A stretch of 64,000 nucleotides of DNA from positions 2,306,501 through 2,370,500 of the forward strand of contig CAMQGK010000565.1 of NCBI GenBank assembly GCA_947000775.1. The letters are read 5' to 3'. Every line of letters begins with the position of its first letter. Positions within the stretch are counted from its first letter, which is position 1. Under the pieces are notes generated by a model. It was not told where the DNA came from. It did not search any database and saw nothing but the letters and a program-made list of their open reading frames with translations. This DNA is from Pterois miles. Lineage: Eukaryota > Chordata > Actinopteri > Perciformes > Scorpaenidae. This document shows, one piece after another, positions 13,901-28,900 of the stretch. The translations under genes and the position numbers were made by a program.

Positions 13901-16900
13901 CATAAAAGTCAATAGTGTTGGGTTGTACAATTCTTAATTCATTGAGGAGATGTTGTTATAATTAATTATTCATAATAATCTAGCAATAAACCAGTGATTT
14001 GCACAATTGTGGAATAAATATTTGGACATTTCACTAAAGGAAATGTAGCAATGTCACAATAGAAAATACACTGCATTGCAAGTAAATGTGCTGCAGGTTT
14101 CAAGGTCTAAGTGAAGTGCAAGAACCTGCAATCTGTACTTTAGGTCAAAATTACATGAAAAATGTCCCTTTAACCCTTATTTTTATTTCAAAATCCAATC
14201 CTCTTTTCTTCCCATAAAACAAAATGTGACATGTGCTAGAACCAACCAGTTTCAACTAACAATATTGTGATATACATCTATCAGTCAATCTGCAACTTTT
14301 AGCAAAGCTATGGTTGAGCTCCATATCTCACTACAAGCCCGCCCTCTCTTTAGTGGTCCAAATCAAATGCAAAAGATCTGATTTAAATCCCTTTTGCAGC
14401 GGCTCACCACTCAAATACTTAGTTTCACTGGGGAATATGTCACAGTACGGGAGCTCTAACTTCTGATTCACTGGGACTTTACGAACTCTGCTTAAGTAAA
14501 TGTACTTTAGTCTTGTGTCAAGTTTTACTTCACAAAACCAACAACACCTTAATCATGACATAAATCAACCTGTACAGCAGAATCAGAGTCATGGTTATTT
14601 AAATGTGAATTGAATAAAGCTCCACCTGAGTGTAAATAGTCAATGAATTAAGTGTGATCCCATCTGGAAAAGGAGCAGACAGGAGATTTCTCCCATGTGG
14701 CATTTGAAGGATGTTGGTTAAGCAGTGCTCAGGTACTGTTATTTACTCTGGAGGGGACTGTCTGGATGATGGTGGGATTGTCTGTCTTGGGTGACATTTC
14801 AGCGGGGTCACAAAGGTGAAGTGTGTTTAAATACACACAGCCAGTCAGAATGTGTATATGTTTGCCTGTGTGTATATGTGTGTGATTCATCTGAGTGTGT
14901 GTTGGGCGGGCGGGGACCCAGGGGCTCGAGGCTCATCCCGGCAGTGATTGGGTTTTGGAGTAGGCCGCGCTCCTCAGTCAGTGCCAATTAGCCTGCTGCC
15001 ACCTTGTGACATTCAAAAGACAGCAGCGGCAATCGGATCGCTCCACACACACACAAACACACACCCACACACACACACACACAGTTGTGGCTTATAGGCA
15101 ATAAAACCTCACTCTAGCTGGACTTTTTTTTTAAAAATCAATTATCTTTATCTTTAGACTCCTCGAAAACCAACAATGAATTGATCCATAGAAATAGAAC
15201 AGGAGTAGAATGGGCGTTGAACTGTTTGCCATGGTCATTTGACCAGAAAACGCTGATCATTGTTAGTTGTTATGGTGATAACACACGTCAGTAAGTCGGC
15301 AGCGGAGGTGGTCACAGAGCCAAATCAATGTCTGTTGAGAAAAAATTCAAAGAAATTAAAAATTCACTTTCTTTCTTATTTACTTATAAAAACAACAGCC
15401 AACATGGCGGGACTACACACACATACTGTATGCAGAGCTGTTGTTGTACACGTCATGTTGGCATGAGAGTGTCCATGACTTGCCACAAGCCGGTTTATAT
15501 GAGAGTTAGCTTGCTACAACCAGTTGCAACAGCAACGGTACACATTAATGGCCGCTCTTCTCACCATCCTGCTACATTGATTTGAATGTGAATATCAGTT
15601 CTACAGCTAAAGCCTGATATGACTTATTCATATGCACCATGAAAGTCCATTTACACTTACAAACGATTAAAAACACTGGAACAAGCCACATACATAGACG
15701 ATCCACTGCCTTACATGTTCCTTCATTACGATCAACATGGGCCCTGTAGCTTATACTGAGTCAAACCAACAAACATCATCCTGGTGCTGTAAATAGTCAT
15801 TAAAGTACCAGATGTTTAATAGTTGAAAATAGTCCCCAACAAATGCAAAATTTACTCCAATCTGAGTAATGTTTGCTTAAAACTTTGGTGTCCAGCTGCT
15901 TTAGGAGATTACCGAACCAGTCGGAAGTCAGAAAGTATTGAGTGACAGACTGTAAGTTTTGCTTTTTCATTGGGATTTGTTGGAAAAATAATTGTAAAAT
16001 ACAGCACAACACCAGCCTATACATGTACATTTTCAATGCTGTGACCATTCACCTCAAATCTCAAAGACAGATATGATATGGTGAACCAATCCTGTCGTCT
16101 TGTTGTTACTAAATTATCTATCACTATCTCTATTCGCATTTGCAATATAAATCATACTTCAAGCAATGTGCACTGTCCCTAATAAAGTGAGTTAGTAAAA
16201 TAACACTATCTTGGATACGGTTTGCATCAACATAAAATCCTGTTGCATACTTTGTCCCCTTCCATTTCCTCGCTTTTTACAGGATATCATTTTGTATTTT
16301 ACATTTCCCATACGGACGCAACACAAAACACCAGAGCAGCCTTTCTTTTTCAGCATTCCTGACGGAGACTTTCTAAAGTAGGGCATTTCAAAACCAGACA
16401 ACAATGGGAAATGTCTCTCTGTCTGCAGTCCTCCACAATGCTGAGATGAATAATGGTATTATCTCAACACACTGAACTATACTGATTGTTCAATTTAGAG
16501 ACAATCACACAGTCTGTCACTTCTCCACTGCTCGGCCCTCTGTCTAATTCGGTCCTAAACACACGCATGCATGTAGCAAAATAGGCCTTCAGCCCGACTG
16601 CACCGAGAGGAGGAGAGGATGGAAAAATAACTGGGCTCTTTTTTTTTTCCTGTTGGAGAACTCGGCGCTCAAACACACACATCCACCTGCACACACACAC
16701 TAACACAAAGGCAAGGCTAGTATCCCCCTGAGTTTTCCCTACTGCTGCTTCTATGAAAAATTTACACAGAAGTGATCTCATCGGCTATTTTGAGCCCATC
16801 TCTGACCTAGGAGTGTTTTAAAGAGCTAGTATCTGTCTCTGCTTTTTGTGATGTCTGTCTTTACGTTTGACTAGAGTCAAAAAAGCGTGTGCATGTACAT

Positions 16901-19900
16901 AAAAAACAGCTACCGCGAGCCTCTGTCTTCCTGCCTTATGATCTCTGTTGTGTTCAATACACAAAATTGCCTCTACGCTGGACTTCTCATCTCATCTCAC
17001 GGGCACCACTGTGTATTGAAACTCATCTAAAGCAGACAATTTTACTCGTCTTTCTGTACATCTCAGCGCAGCTGCAGAATAGTGTATCTATTATTCGAAG
17101 ACATTTTCTCATCCACCCGCAGGATGCTCGATGTTTTGGCAAGACAGTTCTTTCATTTTCCACGCAATCATATCATAAGTTACAGAGACGCACATAAAAT
17201 CAATTGCTTTTAAGAGAACTCCATCAGCAAATTGAGTCAATTTCAGGTTTCTCTGTGCTGTCTCTGATGCAAACACTCACCACAAACACTGCCATCCAAT
17301 TTCATAGCGAGAGTCAGGCTGCTCTTGTGATGAACAGTGTTCATGTTGAAGGCACAAGTCTGTCTGCTTGTACTTAGTTTCACACTGGTAATGGAATGAG
17401 TTGCTCTCTGCTTATTTCCACAACAAGGAACTGCTTAAAATGAGATGGAGATCACACACATGGTAACAATGAAACAAAAAGCAACCAAGCTGCAAAAACA
17501 ACTATTTTCTGGTTGTTTTCAGCATATTTTCTGGGTAAAATAATGTTAATATGTGATTGGAACAGAAGTCTAGCCTTGACTCAAGACCAATTAAGAGTCA
17601 AATATTTGTCATAATTAGTGCTGTAGGCGATTAAGAAAAGTCTAATAATTAAGGTTGTTTTTTTATTATGCATTTTATCTCATACCTGCTAAAGGCCCCC
17701 AAATAAAGAATTTGAATTCTAGGACATTACAAAATTGTAGTGCATGACTAATCAATAGAATACACCAAGAAGAAAAGATTTGAAATCCACATTTTTATTG
17801 GTTAAGTGTGCTTTATAAATGAAATTCAAAAGAAAAAAAGGTCAAGCACATCAGCAAACCAATTAGGCCAGGTGCATTTCTCAAAAATGCAATACAAATA
17901 CAGTTAAATAAAATAAATAAAATTCAGAAATAAAATAAGGCTGGGTCTCAAATAGGCACATAAGCAGACTCTCAATCAAAATGAATACTAAAGCTGACTC
18001 AATACAGCAATTCAAAATGAATAGTATAACATGCCTCTAAATAAGGCAACATCAATAGCAAGATGCCAACAGCATTTCCTTTAAAAGGGTCAGCTAACGT
18101 TACAGGAACTGACAACAGATAACTCTATGTGTCCTTGAGCCAGTTGCTCAGACAAACAAGCTTGTCTACATTGTCTGAGTGTGAGGGTGCCCTCTTCTTT
18201 TCAATGATGTTACCTGCAGTGAAAAGAGTCTCTCACATGGCCCAGACGTGGCAGCGGTAGCCAGGTAGGAGGAGAGGACAGCTGTTCATAAGCTCCTGGT
18301 GAGCTGCCACCACTCCAGTGGACACTCATGCATTCCAATGCACAGCTCAGCTCTGTAGCGGGCTAGAGGCCCCTGCTCCTCCTTGTCCGAGTCCGAGTCC
18401 GAGTGACAGGTCCGAGTGGGCTTGCCTCGCTCTCCTGTGTCGCGTCCATCTCTGTTGTCAGTCACCCTGCTTTTGACTAGTGGCGCAGGTACGAAGTGAC
18501 GCCACTGCAGCCTACGGGTCACTCAATGGGCCAAATTTAAAATGCTTGCGCATTGACTTGCCACTCATGATTAATTGCGTTAATTTTTATAGCGCGTTAA
18601 TTTGCAGCGTAATTAATTAATCTAATTAACGCGTTAAACTGACAGCCCTAGTCATAATGCTTTCTCTGTCTCTCTGACACTAAATGGATGGTCAAAGCCA
18701 TTTTCAAAAGTTTTACCCCTGGTGCATTCCCCACCCTCGGGAAACAGGGGTCAAAGTATAGCCTACCACTGAGATGGCAAAGCATTCAAACTGTTTAAAC
18801 ATGCATTGCCTCTTGGGGCAGCGTAATAAGATGTGGACATAACACTGGCATATCAACACTATATTAAAGGAACAGCGTGTAGGATCTGGCTGTATCTAAC
18901 AGTGAGGTTGCAGATTACAAGTTCTCTCGTGTGTACAAGCGTTTAGGATTGCTACGGTGGCCGACATGACAACACAAATGGCCCCATCGAAAGCTACTTA
19001 TAAAACAAGGGTGTGTAGAATGTGTTTATGTGGGACGTGAGTGGTGAAGCAAGAGATAGAGAGCAGCAACGACGGGAGCGAGTGATGTTATTGACTCTGG
19101 CCCAAACAGGAGAAGTTAACAGAGTCTGGTTTGTCTGTTCTGGGCTACTATAGAAACATGGCGATGCAGTATGGCGGACTCCATGGAGAGGAGCCACTCC
19201 CTATGAAGATATAAACGGCTCATTCTAAGCTAACAAAAAGACAATGAGTCTTATTTTCAAGGTGATTATACACTAAAGAAAACATACTTAATTAATATCA
19301 TATTAATATCATATTCCTTTTCTGCCAATAGATCCCCCAAATTGTTACACACTGCTGAATGTCTCAGCAAACAGTTGCCTATTTACACATCCAGCAGAAA
19401 CAGAGAGAAGTTAGCTTTTATTTGAAGTCGTGTTTCTGGACACATGATAAATGCAAGTCTAACATTCACTCTCCTGTAAGCCCTGAATCCATTTGGTCCA
19501 TTGTTAATATAAACGAATTGATTAGTGCAGCTTTGAAATAAAAGAGGTAACACTGCATTATAAAAAACAAAACTGCATTACAATTAAAATACCTGCAGTC
19601 AAAACTGTAAATGCATAATTAAGTATTATCTGCAAAATATAATTAAGTATCAAAAATGAAAGAGCTTGTGTAGGATGATCCCTGATTGACAATTTTCTGA
19701 TTATATTATTGTTACTGATGTATTAACATATAAGCAACATTTTCAAGTTGTTGGATGGGATGGATCTAATTTGAAGTACTTATATACAGTTCACATCTTA
19801 ATCTGCAGTTATTAGTAGAGCGGTCAAATAAATGTAATTCAGTAATTAAAAAAAGGGACACCTGAACAACATCTGGAATGCAGTGGAGTATACTATATAT

Positions 19901-22900
19901 AGTAAGTTTCAAGTGGCATGAAATAGAAATAACTGCAAGTCCCAGTACAAGACTTGTACTTTAGTTCCGTGTCTGAGCAAATGTTAATTACTTTCCACCG
20001 CTTTCTGAATGATGCTTTTAGATCACCGGTATGGTGAATAAGGTCAGAATTTGCCATTTGATCACAACCTACAACCAACAGTGTAATTTCCCTTTAATTT
20101 AACACAGATGGTATCTTCAATTATGCAGATTCCCTGAGACCATCTAATTACCTGCATGGACAACCGCTCATATCTGTAAATTCATGTGAGATCTACCGAA
20201 GCTGTGAACTACTACTCTTTCATTTAGCACCCAGTAACAAAAAGCTCAGCTGCTTGATTAACATTTAAGCATCATCTTGGTGACAGAAAATTTATAAGAG
20301 GGAGCGTGTGGACTGTAGATTAAAAATAGGCCGAGGCATGCACTCACAAACAGATGCTCTAAAACTGCACACACACAACGCAAGTCCGAGAAGGCAGCTG
20401 TCAAGGTCATATGCAGAAGATTTTGACTAACTTTGATGTCATGTTTGCTCATTAATACCAGAGATGCACAGCAGTTATGACATGATGTTTACTACATGTT
20501 TCACTGCAGGATAGCATTGGAGATGATAAAGTCATCATTTTTTAACGATGCATCTAGTAAAATTCAGTCAAGATGAGAGGAGAGGAATTCAGCCGAAGCA
20601 CCGTCAATTTAGTGCGTGAACGTTTGAACTCTGAGCAGGTTTTTCCACCATCAACATAAAATGACCTGCTCAATGAGGTATAGAGCATGTCTTTCAATCA
20701 TGTAGTGTAGGCCATTCAAAAGGCAATCACATAAAACATTGTCTGTTTTGATAAGAGAGCAGTGCTGATATAACCAATCGCATTGTGTTTTACATTAAAT
20801 GCAACATGGCTGGAGACATCTGAGCCCTTTTCCACCTAGTTAGTTGGTGGGTTAGTGGGTATGCTAGGGCTGGGCGGTATGGAGAGAATCAAATATTATG
20901 TTATTTTTTACCTAAATCGATACTGTGACAATATTGTAGGGTTGTGCTTTTAAAAATGTTTACGCAATGAGACTTTGATAAAAATCATCAGTAATGCGGA
21001 TCTAAGCGGGTAAAGGTAAATAATAATAACAACAGCTAGAACAATCTGGTAAGTTTAAAAAATTGAATCATTTTACTGTAACATAGCCTAAAAAAGACAA
21101 CCAGGAAAAGAAAACACTTATGCCATAGTACAATATCAAAATCTAATCTAAATCTAAGATGATCAATCAAGATATCGATATATTGCCCAGCCCTGGGGAA
21201 AACGTCTTTTCTTTATCTGTTCCTTATTCAGTCTCTCTTTCAAAATTAGTGCAGACTAATTTGGAACGATGTTCGAGTGCTTTGGACAGAGACGGGTGGA
21301 ATTTGAGGCAGGTTATCCCATTCATTTTGAATGGGGCTGGTGCGTTCGGGTTACAGATGCAGCAGCCACAGGGAGTGCTGGAAAAAAACGAAGCAGCCTG
21401 TGGCGGAAAATTAGAAAAAGAATCAACTTTTGGAGAAACGCAACATGACGTCACACTGCGGTGGCCAATCATGTAACCGGCGCTCCAGAGCTGTGCAACC
21501 CAGCCATGAGGGAACAAAAGGTGTTAACCGTTGTGCAGTCGCTTGTTGTTGATGGGCTATCAATGTGACTCTCCCACACTGCCGCACAACCCTACGGTGA
21601 ATTGCAGCAATGCCTGATCCCATGTGAATGCAGCCTTAGTGTTTTTTTGTCCAGGGGCTTTAGTGTGCAATCAGTAATGAATGACCTTACCGATGACAGA
21701 TGACATGACAATAATCACTTCCCCAACAGAGTGACACTAAATGCATGCACACATAAAGCCCTTGAGCATGTTTTTATATCACAAATTGATCAACTGAATG
21801 CGAAGACAAACATTAGCGTCTCAAAAAGCATTTTGAGAAGCAGTTACTGCGTGTTGTGGACACAAATAATGAGGGGATTACTGTCGCCCGTCACAAAAGG
21901 ATTATGCGATAAAAGCATGAATTCAACAAAGTGTTTTCATGGGTATTTAGCAAACGTCTCCATAATTTTTGCAATTCACTGTCTATGTATTTGCATTTTT
22001 GAACAATTCAATCAAACTAACAAAAGCAGCCCAAATATAAAAACATGGTACTGAAGTCAAAATAAAGTTTTAAGAGGGAATTCTTTCGGGTGTCAGTTCA
22101 GCAGAGAGTAATGTGACATGTTCATTAAAATAAAAAATCCAGGAACAAAGAAATATTGTATTTATTGTGCAAGATTATCAACCTCGGCCCCGAAGCAAGT
22201 CTGTGGAAGCTGCTTTCATAATGCTCCAGAACAAACGGCAGAAAACACCCTCTCTTCTAAAAGGTGTGAAATGAGCCATCACATCTCCTACTATGCTTAC
22301 TGTGAGATGACCTCGGTAGGAATAAAAGAAACATAACCCTTCTATTATCCTTTCAGGTTAGTGCAAGTGGTTGTGGTTGTATAGGCACATCTAAAGGAAA
22401 GAAAGCCATTATATGTACACATAAATATAAAGCGTTCAAGGTCAATGTATATTCACTTCCCTGACCTCGACACAAATACGTGGGCTACACCAGGGTCTGT
22501 AAAGTGAAGCCAATGCTAAAGAGCTTTAAACTGTCCTTCTTCCTAATAGCCAGCAGGGGGCAACTCCTCTGGTTGCAAATAGAAGCCTGATTGTATAGAA
22601 GTCTATCAGAAAATGACCCTACTTCTGACTTGATTTAATACATCAGTAAAGATTGTAAACATGAGTTTGTGGTCTCAATCACTAGTTTCAAGTCTTCTTC
22701 AATCCTGCATGATGTTCATTTAATAAATGATGGTTCCATTTAGAGTTAAACTGGCCATAAAACAGGGCATGCTTTAGGGCGTGGCTACCTTGTGACTGAC
22801 AGGTTCCTACCACGGCGTTATCTGGTCTTGGAGTTGTCCACATTTTCGTCTTAGAACTTTAACCCTTTCACAGTGTGTTTTCAGTTCATGAAAGTTAATT

Positions 22901-25900
22901 CATACCTAAAAATGTTTTATTCAGCATTCCGCTGAACTTATCTCCAGCCTCTTGTGTCACTTCTGGTTGCAAAGAACCAAGACGGCAATGGCTAAAATGC
23001 TGAACTAAAGGCTTCAAAACGACAGTCCACAAACCAATGACTGATGTCGTGGTGACCAATGCTGCCTTCAACTGAAACTCGTGTTTACAACATAGAAGTC
23101 GCATACAAAACATGCTTGGCATTCAAGTTGTGAGAAAACCGCTGCTAAGCAACAGCAATGTTAACATTACTGTCACCCTCTAGAAGCCACAGAGGATAAC
23201 AAGTTAGCAAGTGGGTCACCTAATGCAGTAAATGACAAGGTATAATGACAGAGGAGAAAGATGAAGTCATTGGGAATAGCAACATTTTCCGCAGACATAT
23301 TATAAAATTAGGAAGAAAAACAATATATTAATATGTGCGCTGAAAAATTAACGTCCATGGCCTCTGCCATTTCTGACAATGCCATCAAATGCATCACAAC
23401 TCGTGAACTCGGAGGTTTCAGAAACTTTCCACTTAGGTTGTGAATACAAGAGGGTGGCGTTCATATGGACTCACTCGTCTCGTGACCACAGTAAACACAA
23501 CCCTATTGGAAGGCACCACACGTCCACCTCTTACAAACAGTCTATGTGTCAAACTTGTTTTTCTATTTGTCTGTAATCCTTTTGTGATGGAGACACATGT
23601 ACCTGTTACTGTCATGCTGAAGATATGTGTTCCCCTTGTCTCATTTCACAAAACTGAATCAATCCAGGCTGCGACCATGCAGTCAGAGCGCCATGACAAC
23701 TGTAAATGCTTCTGTGTAAAAGTAACACTGAAATAAAAATCCCAAATAGCAGAAAGCATGTTAGTCTCATGATCCCTTTGATGACAAAACACAACCACGT
23801 ATCCGCTCTCGGAGGGCAAATAAACTTCAGGTAAAAGTCACGTTTGTTATTCAGAGCCACGCCATACCTTCACAGTAGGCGTTGTCGTCTCGCAGCGGGC
23901 GGAAGCCATCCTTACAAACACAGCAGTCTCCTGCCTCCAGGTTCACACAGTCAGAGTGCTCCACGCAGCCGTGGCCCTCCGAGCAGAAGTCATGACCTGC
24001 AGGGGGCACGGGGAGGAAAAGGTTGAGACCCAGAGGAGAGAGGAGAGGCATGGAGGCCTGTAGAAAGGTTATGTGGAGGCATGCGAGGCCTGTAGAAAGG
24101 TTATGTCATAGTATCACAACCTTTTCTCTGAGCGTCCATACTGTAGTTTCTTTCTGAAGCTTATTAGGGAAAAATTACACTAATTTGCTCTCTTTTGCAT
24201 CTTCAAAATCAGTATCTTATTAATCACCTATTTTATTGTATTTAATTTGTATAGTTGTATTATATTATATAGACATTTTATTAATCACCTTTTTATTGTA
24301 TTTCATTCGTATTAAATTATTATATTTCATTGTTATTTTATTAATCACCTTTTTTGTATTTCATTTGTAGAAATTATTATATTTCATTGTTATTTTATTA
24401 ATCACCTTTTTTGTATTTCATTTGTAGAAATTATTATATTTTATTGTTATTTTATTAATCAATTATTTAATTGTTTTTCATTTGTATAATTGTATTATAT
24501 TACAGACATTTTATTAATCACTTATTTAATTGTATTTAATTTAATTGTATTATATTTTATTGTTATTTTATTAATCACTTTTTTGTATTTCATTTGTATA
24601 ATTGTATGATATTTCATTGCTATTTTATTAATTACCTATTTTATTGTATTTTATTTGTATAATTGAACTGCATTAACCTGTATGAAAGGTGACACACAAA
24701 TAAAGTTTGAATGATTGATACTCTTAAGGGAAAAACTAAAATAATTCACTGATAATGGAAATAAATTTGACCTGAGCTAAAACCACAGATAATAACATGA
24801 AGAAAATTTTATCCCATTTCTTACAAATCTTTGTATTATTACTGCTTTTAGATTGGTACTTTACAGGCTGCCACTGCCTTCAGTTTTTGCCAAAAGGAAA
24901 TGTAAAAAGGGAAAATAACAACTCAAAATAATCATGTCTCACCACAGACAATGAATGTTCTATATCACAGTAGTAATGTCGTATAGGATGCTGTTTCCTC
25001 CGTACCTCTGCAGACTTTGCAGCATCTGTCATTCAAGGTGATCTGCTCTGACTCTGCACAGTTGAGTTCTGGGCAAGGCTCGCTGGGTACCACTCGATGC
25101 ATGGTCCGGTCCTGTGACGGGCAGAGAAACAAATCTCATGAGCTACCACTTAGGTCCACTCTTCATTTGCCAAGAGCCTGGATGCAATTATGAAGGTAAT
25201 TATTCATCCACTGTGTTTCCTCTTTCACTCTCCCACTCTCTCTGCCCCCTGTGTGTTCATTACAAACCAATTACTCATTGGTCAATAGCAATATATTCCC
25301 AAACTACTTTTGGAAAGAAATAACGGCGGTCTTCTTCTTCTCTCCTCCGGCTATCCTCAATGTTTTACATCATGATTCATGATGCATCTTTATTATACAA
25401 ACATTGAATCAATCTTGTGGATTATCCCGGCATGTGTGTTTAGTCAGAGAGTAAAACCTGATTAGGGGGTTCCTTTTCCCAGCATGCCTTTGGCAGGTCT
25501 CTCTAATGATCTCATCTGTGTCCCTCTGACTGATGCTAATTTAGAGTCATTAACACGATACACAGTTGGACAAAGACAAAGGGCTTTTTCCATTTATTTG
25601 TAGTGTACAAATATTAGGGATAAGGATAATCTTAAACCAGTCTGTCTACAAGTCCAGTAGGTGTCATGACCTTGGACAAGCAGTACACAGAGCATGTTCA
25701 CGTGAAATTTTGAAACAAACATCCCCTGTGGCTACATCCACCCTAATACTAATACATTATAAAACACAAATTTTGCTACGTTTATGTCTAGCAGCGTTTT
25801 CGAGAGGTTTGAAAACACTGCTGACTCCGTATTAGTTTTAAAACTCCAGGATGTGTTTTAGTCTGAACGAACAGAAATGGAAACCATTGAAAATGATCAC

Positions 25901-28900
25901 ACAGACACCCACGTTTACTTCTTCAGTGGGTCCCTGATTCATCACGCCCCATCATGCAAACTTTTTCCGGAAGAAAACAAATGACATCAGACTTGACCAC
26001 CCGGGGTTAATTCAACATGGATAATGAGTTACAGTGCTGACCACTGTGCAGTTAAATTCAGTATTTTATAATGCTACTACTGTCTACATGTGTGGGAGGT
26101 AAGCTATTATTTGAGTGCTTTACATCAATTCCTGTGTCCAGCACTGCTTCCTGTTTACACCAGCATGCACATGCCCAGTGTAGGTGAATGTTCATGTAAT
26201 ATGCGTTTTCAAGCGTGGTAGTATGGACGGAGATTCATTCTGAAACAGCCCCAAAATGCTTGTCTGGGTGGAGATCGTTTTAAAACTAAAACCTAGTCAT
26301 GGATGTAGCCTAAAAGTCCTAAACAACTTTCCAAGCAAGCTACTGTCTTGCCCCCCGCCCCCCCTCCAGCAGACAGACAGAAGATCAGAGGCGTGACAAG
26401 CAGCTGTCAAGGGAAGCCTGCAGGAGTCTGCAACAGTGGGTGACTGACAGCACTCCCCGTCCCCATTTCTTTGATCTGCCTGGGACTGCCAGTCAGTTAA
26501 CTGGGACTACAGATGGGCCAGGTGTGGGCAAGCGAGCCAGACAGCTGTCTGAAGCGGCAGATTCTAATGGAGCTTTGCAGAATTCATGGCGGGGTTGGTT
26601 GCATACAATAGAGCTGGGTGATTAAAAACTTCAAATCACTCTTCAGTGATTGATTGGGCCTGCCTGGCTTAATGTCATCAAGTGAATTACTCCCAAAAGT
26701 GAGCGACCCACCCATCTGGTGCGTCAGGCAGACAAAAGCAAATAACTGGGAATAATTGGGGAATGAATATCGTTTGGGACCTCTGTGGTATCTGATGATT
26801 GATGCTGAAGAATGGCTGTGCATCCTATGATTGACGGGTGCACTGCTCTGGCCTGCAAACGTAAAGTTAATTAGAAGGATTTGGCCAATTTCTTTACATC
26901 ACAAAGAAAATGCTGACAAGCCAGATCAATGAAATCAAGTGAGCAATTCTGCATGCTGGCTCACTGACATTTGATTTATCCTCTCAGGTTGAGCCAATGA
27001 GTATTTAGTGAGCTGTCATGCTCCGCTACATGGAAATTATTAGAACTGAAGTGCCTGGTTACATGATTTATCATGGTGTCTCCTCCTGCAGACGATTGAT
27101 AAAATCATTTTGAATAAGTATGTAGAAGTGTGTATTTTCTCTCTCTAAGTGTGTGTGTGTGTGTGTGTTAATATGACTTACCCTGCATTCAAACAGCAGG
27201 CACCTGCCAGAGGAGTCACGCACCGCCTTGTGATCCCCCTCCACCATCTCTCTTCCACCAAACAAGCAGACAGCTGGTAGCAGACACAGAAACATCATCA
27301 GCATACACACAAATAAACACATCAAAGATAAACATACACAAAAAAAACACATCGCTTCCCTGAAAACACATCTCATTAATATCATATTCTACATAATAAG
27401 TTGTATTTTTGTTTTAATGGATGTGAGTGCAATACGTGAAATAACCCCTGCGACTGAATGCATTTAAGGGGAGGCACTAGAGGTGAATAGTGCAACAATT
27501 GTGACTAAAAGATATCACCATGAAACGTCCCCAGTTAATTACATACATTTTTGTATTGCAATTTTTCTGAAATTTTATGTTTCAATACAGGCTGCTAGTT
27601 AACGCAATAATAATGCAACTTGTGATTTTTAGGTTCTATCGATCTCCATCAGAAAACTTAAGGAATCCACTGGTACCAACTACGTCGCTTGATGGGAAGG
27701 AGGCTAAACAACACTCCCAGCTTACACTAAATGGAGAGGAAAAACTGGCATGGCCATTTTGAAACGGGTCCCTTGACCTCTGACCTCTAGATATGTGAAT
27801 GAAAATGGGTTCTGTGGGTATCTACGAGTCTCCCCTTTACCGACACGCCCACTTTATGATAATCACAAAGTTTGGGGCAAGTCATAATCAAGTCAACACA
27901 CTGACACACTGACAGCTGTTGTTACCTGTTGGGCTGCAATTTACCATGTTATGAGTTGAGCATAATTTTTATGCTAAATGCAGAACCTGTGAGGGTTTCT
28001 GGATAATAGTTGTCATTGTTTTGTGTTATTAACTGATATCCAATAATAAATATATACATACATTTGCATAAAGTAGCATATTTGCCCACTCCCATGTTGA
28101 TAAAAGTATTGTACTTGACCAATCTCCCTTTAAGGTACATTTAGAACAGATAATAAATATGATTCATTTGCAATAAATCATAATTAACTTTGGACAATCG
28201 TGATTAATCACGATAAAAATTTTTAATCGATTGACAGCCCTAAAAATAATAAAAACCATTACAACATATTGAAGTTGATTGATCTTCACGGCCTTTAAGT
28301 AAGTTCATGAGGTAATGTGAGAAATATGGGTCATACAGGGTTTAAAATGATATTTGTAACAGATCAAAAAGGTAGAACCTCATTTCTCAGAGTGAGTTTA
28401 AGTTTATTCTGTACAACCATCAAATCATGTTTTTTTTAATCAGATTGACGACGGGGCTGAATTGACCAGTTATTTCCTGTACGATGAGGTGCATCCCAAG
28501 CAGCATGGACACAAGCAGGCCTTCGCCAAGGGAAGAGGGGCGGCCGCCGTCACCCCACCACCCGACCACCCGCAGAGGCAGAGGAGGAAGATCAAACAGA
28601 CCTCAGCACTCACGTTGCGGAATTTAGGCGCAATATACAGACGCAAATAGACGACGTGTAGTAAAATAAACACCTAAAAGTGTGTTTTGAATGTCTTCTT
28701 TCCATTAGTCTCCAGTGCATGAAAAACCCTGTTTTGCCTTGAATGTCTCCTCTTCAAAATGCATATTGCTATACAATATTGTGATGATTTTTATATATTA
28801 TGTGAGTTCAATCTGTTGAAGAAATTCTCCATTTAATTTAGTAGGATTTATTGTTCTTAACTCAAAACATTACAAATTTAATTAATTACTTTCATTAGTG

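Larger units (their letters stand above)
1924..23867 (-). other. nell2 intron 12 (21.9 kb)
   Basis: The largest complete intron in the window, between the two EGF exons. It contains a minus-strand repeat tail (4423-4780), a SINE-like repeat (5328-5668), a MITE (5848-6133), an L2 LINE interrupted by a MITE (8325-9225), two more copies of that MITE, a second L2 end (13255-13540), a hAT remnant (17616-18650), a TTAA-flanked MITE (18864-19355), a hAT MITE (20865-21195) and a further MITE (22496-23060). A GA-rich tract spans about 7128-7470 and a CpG-rich unique block 7555-7930. No exon was seen inside. Confidence 0.85.
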
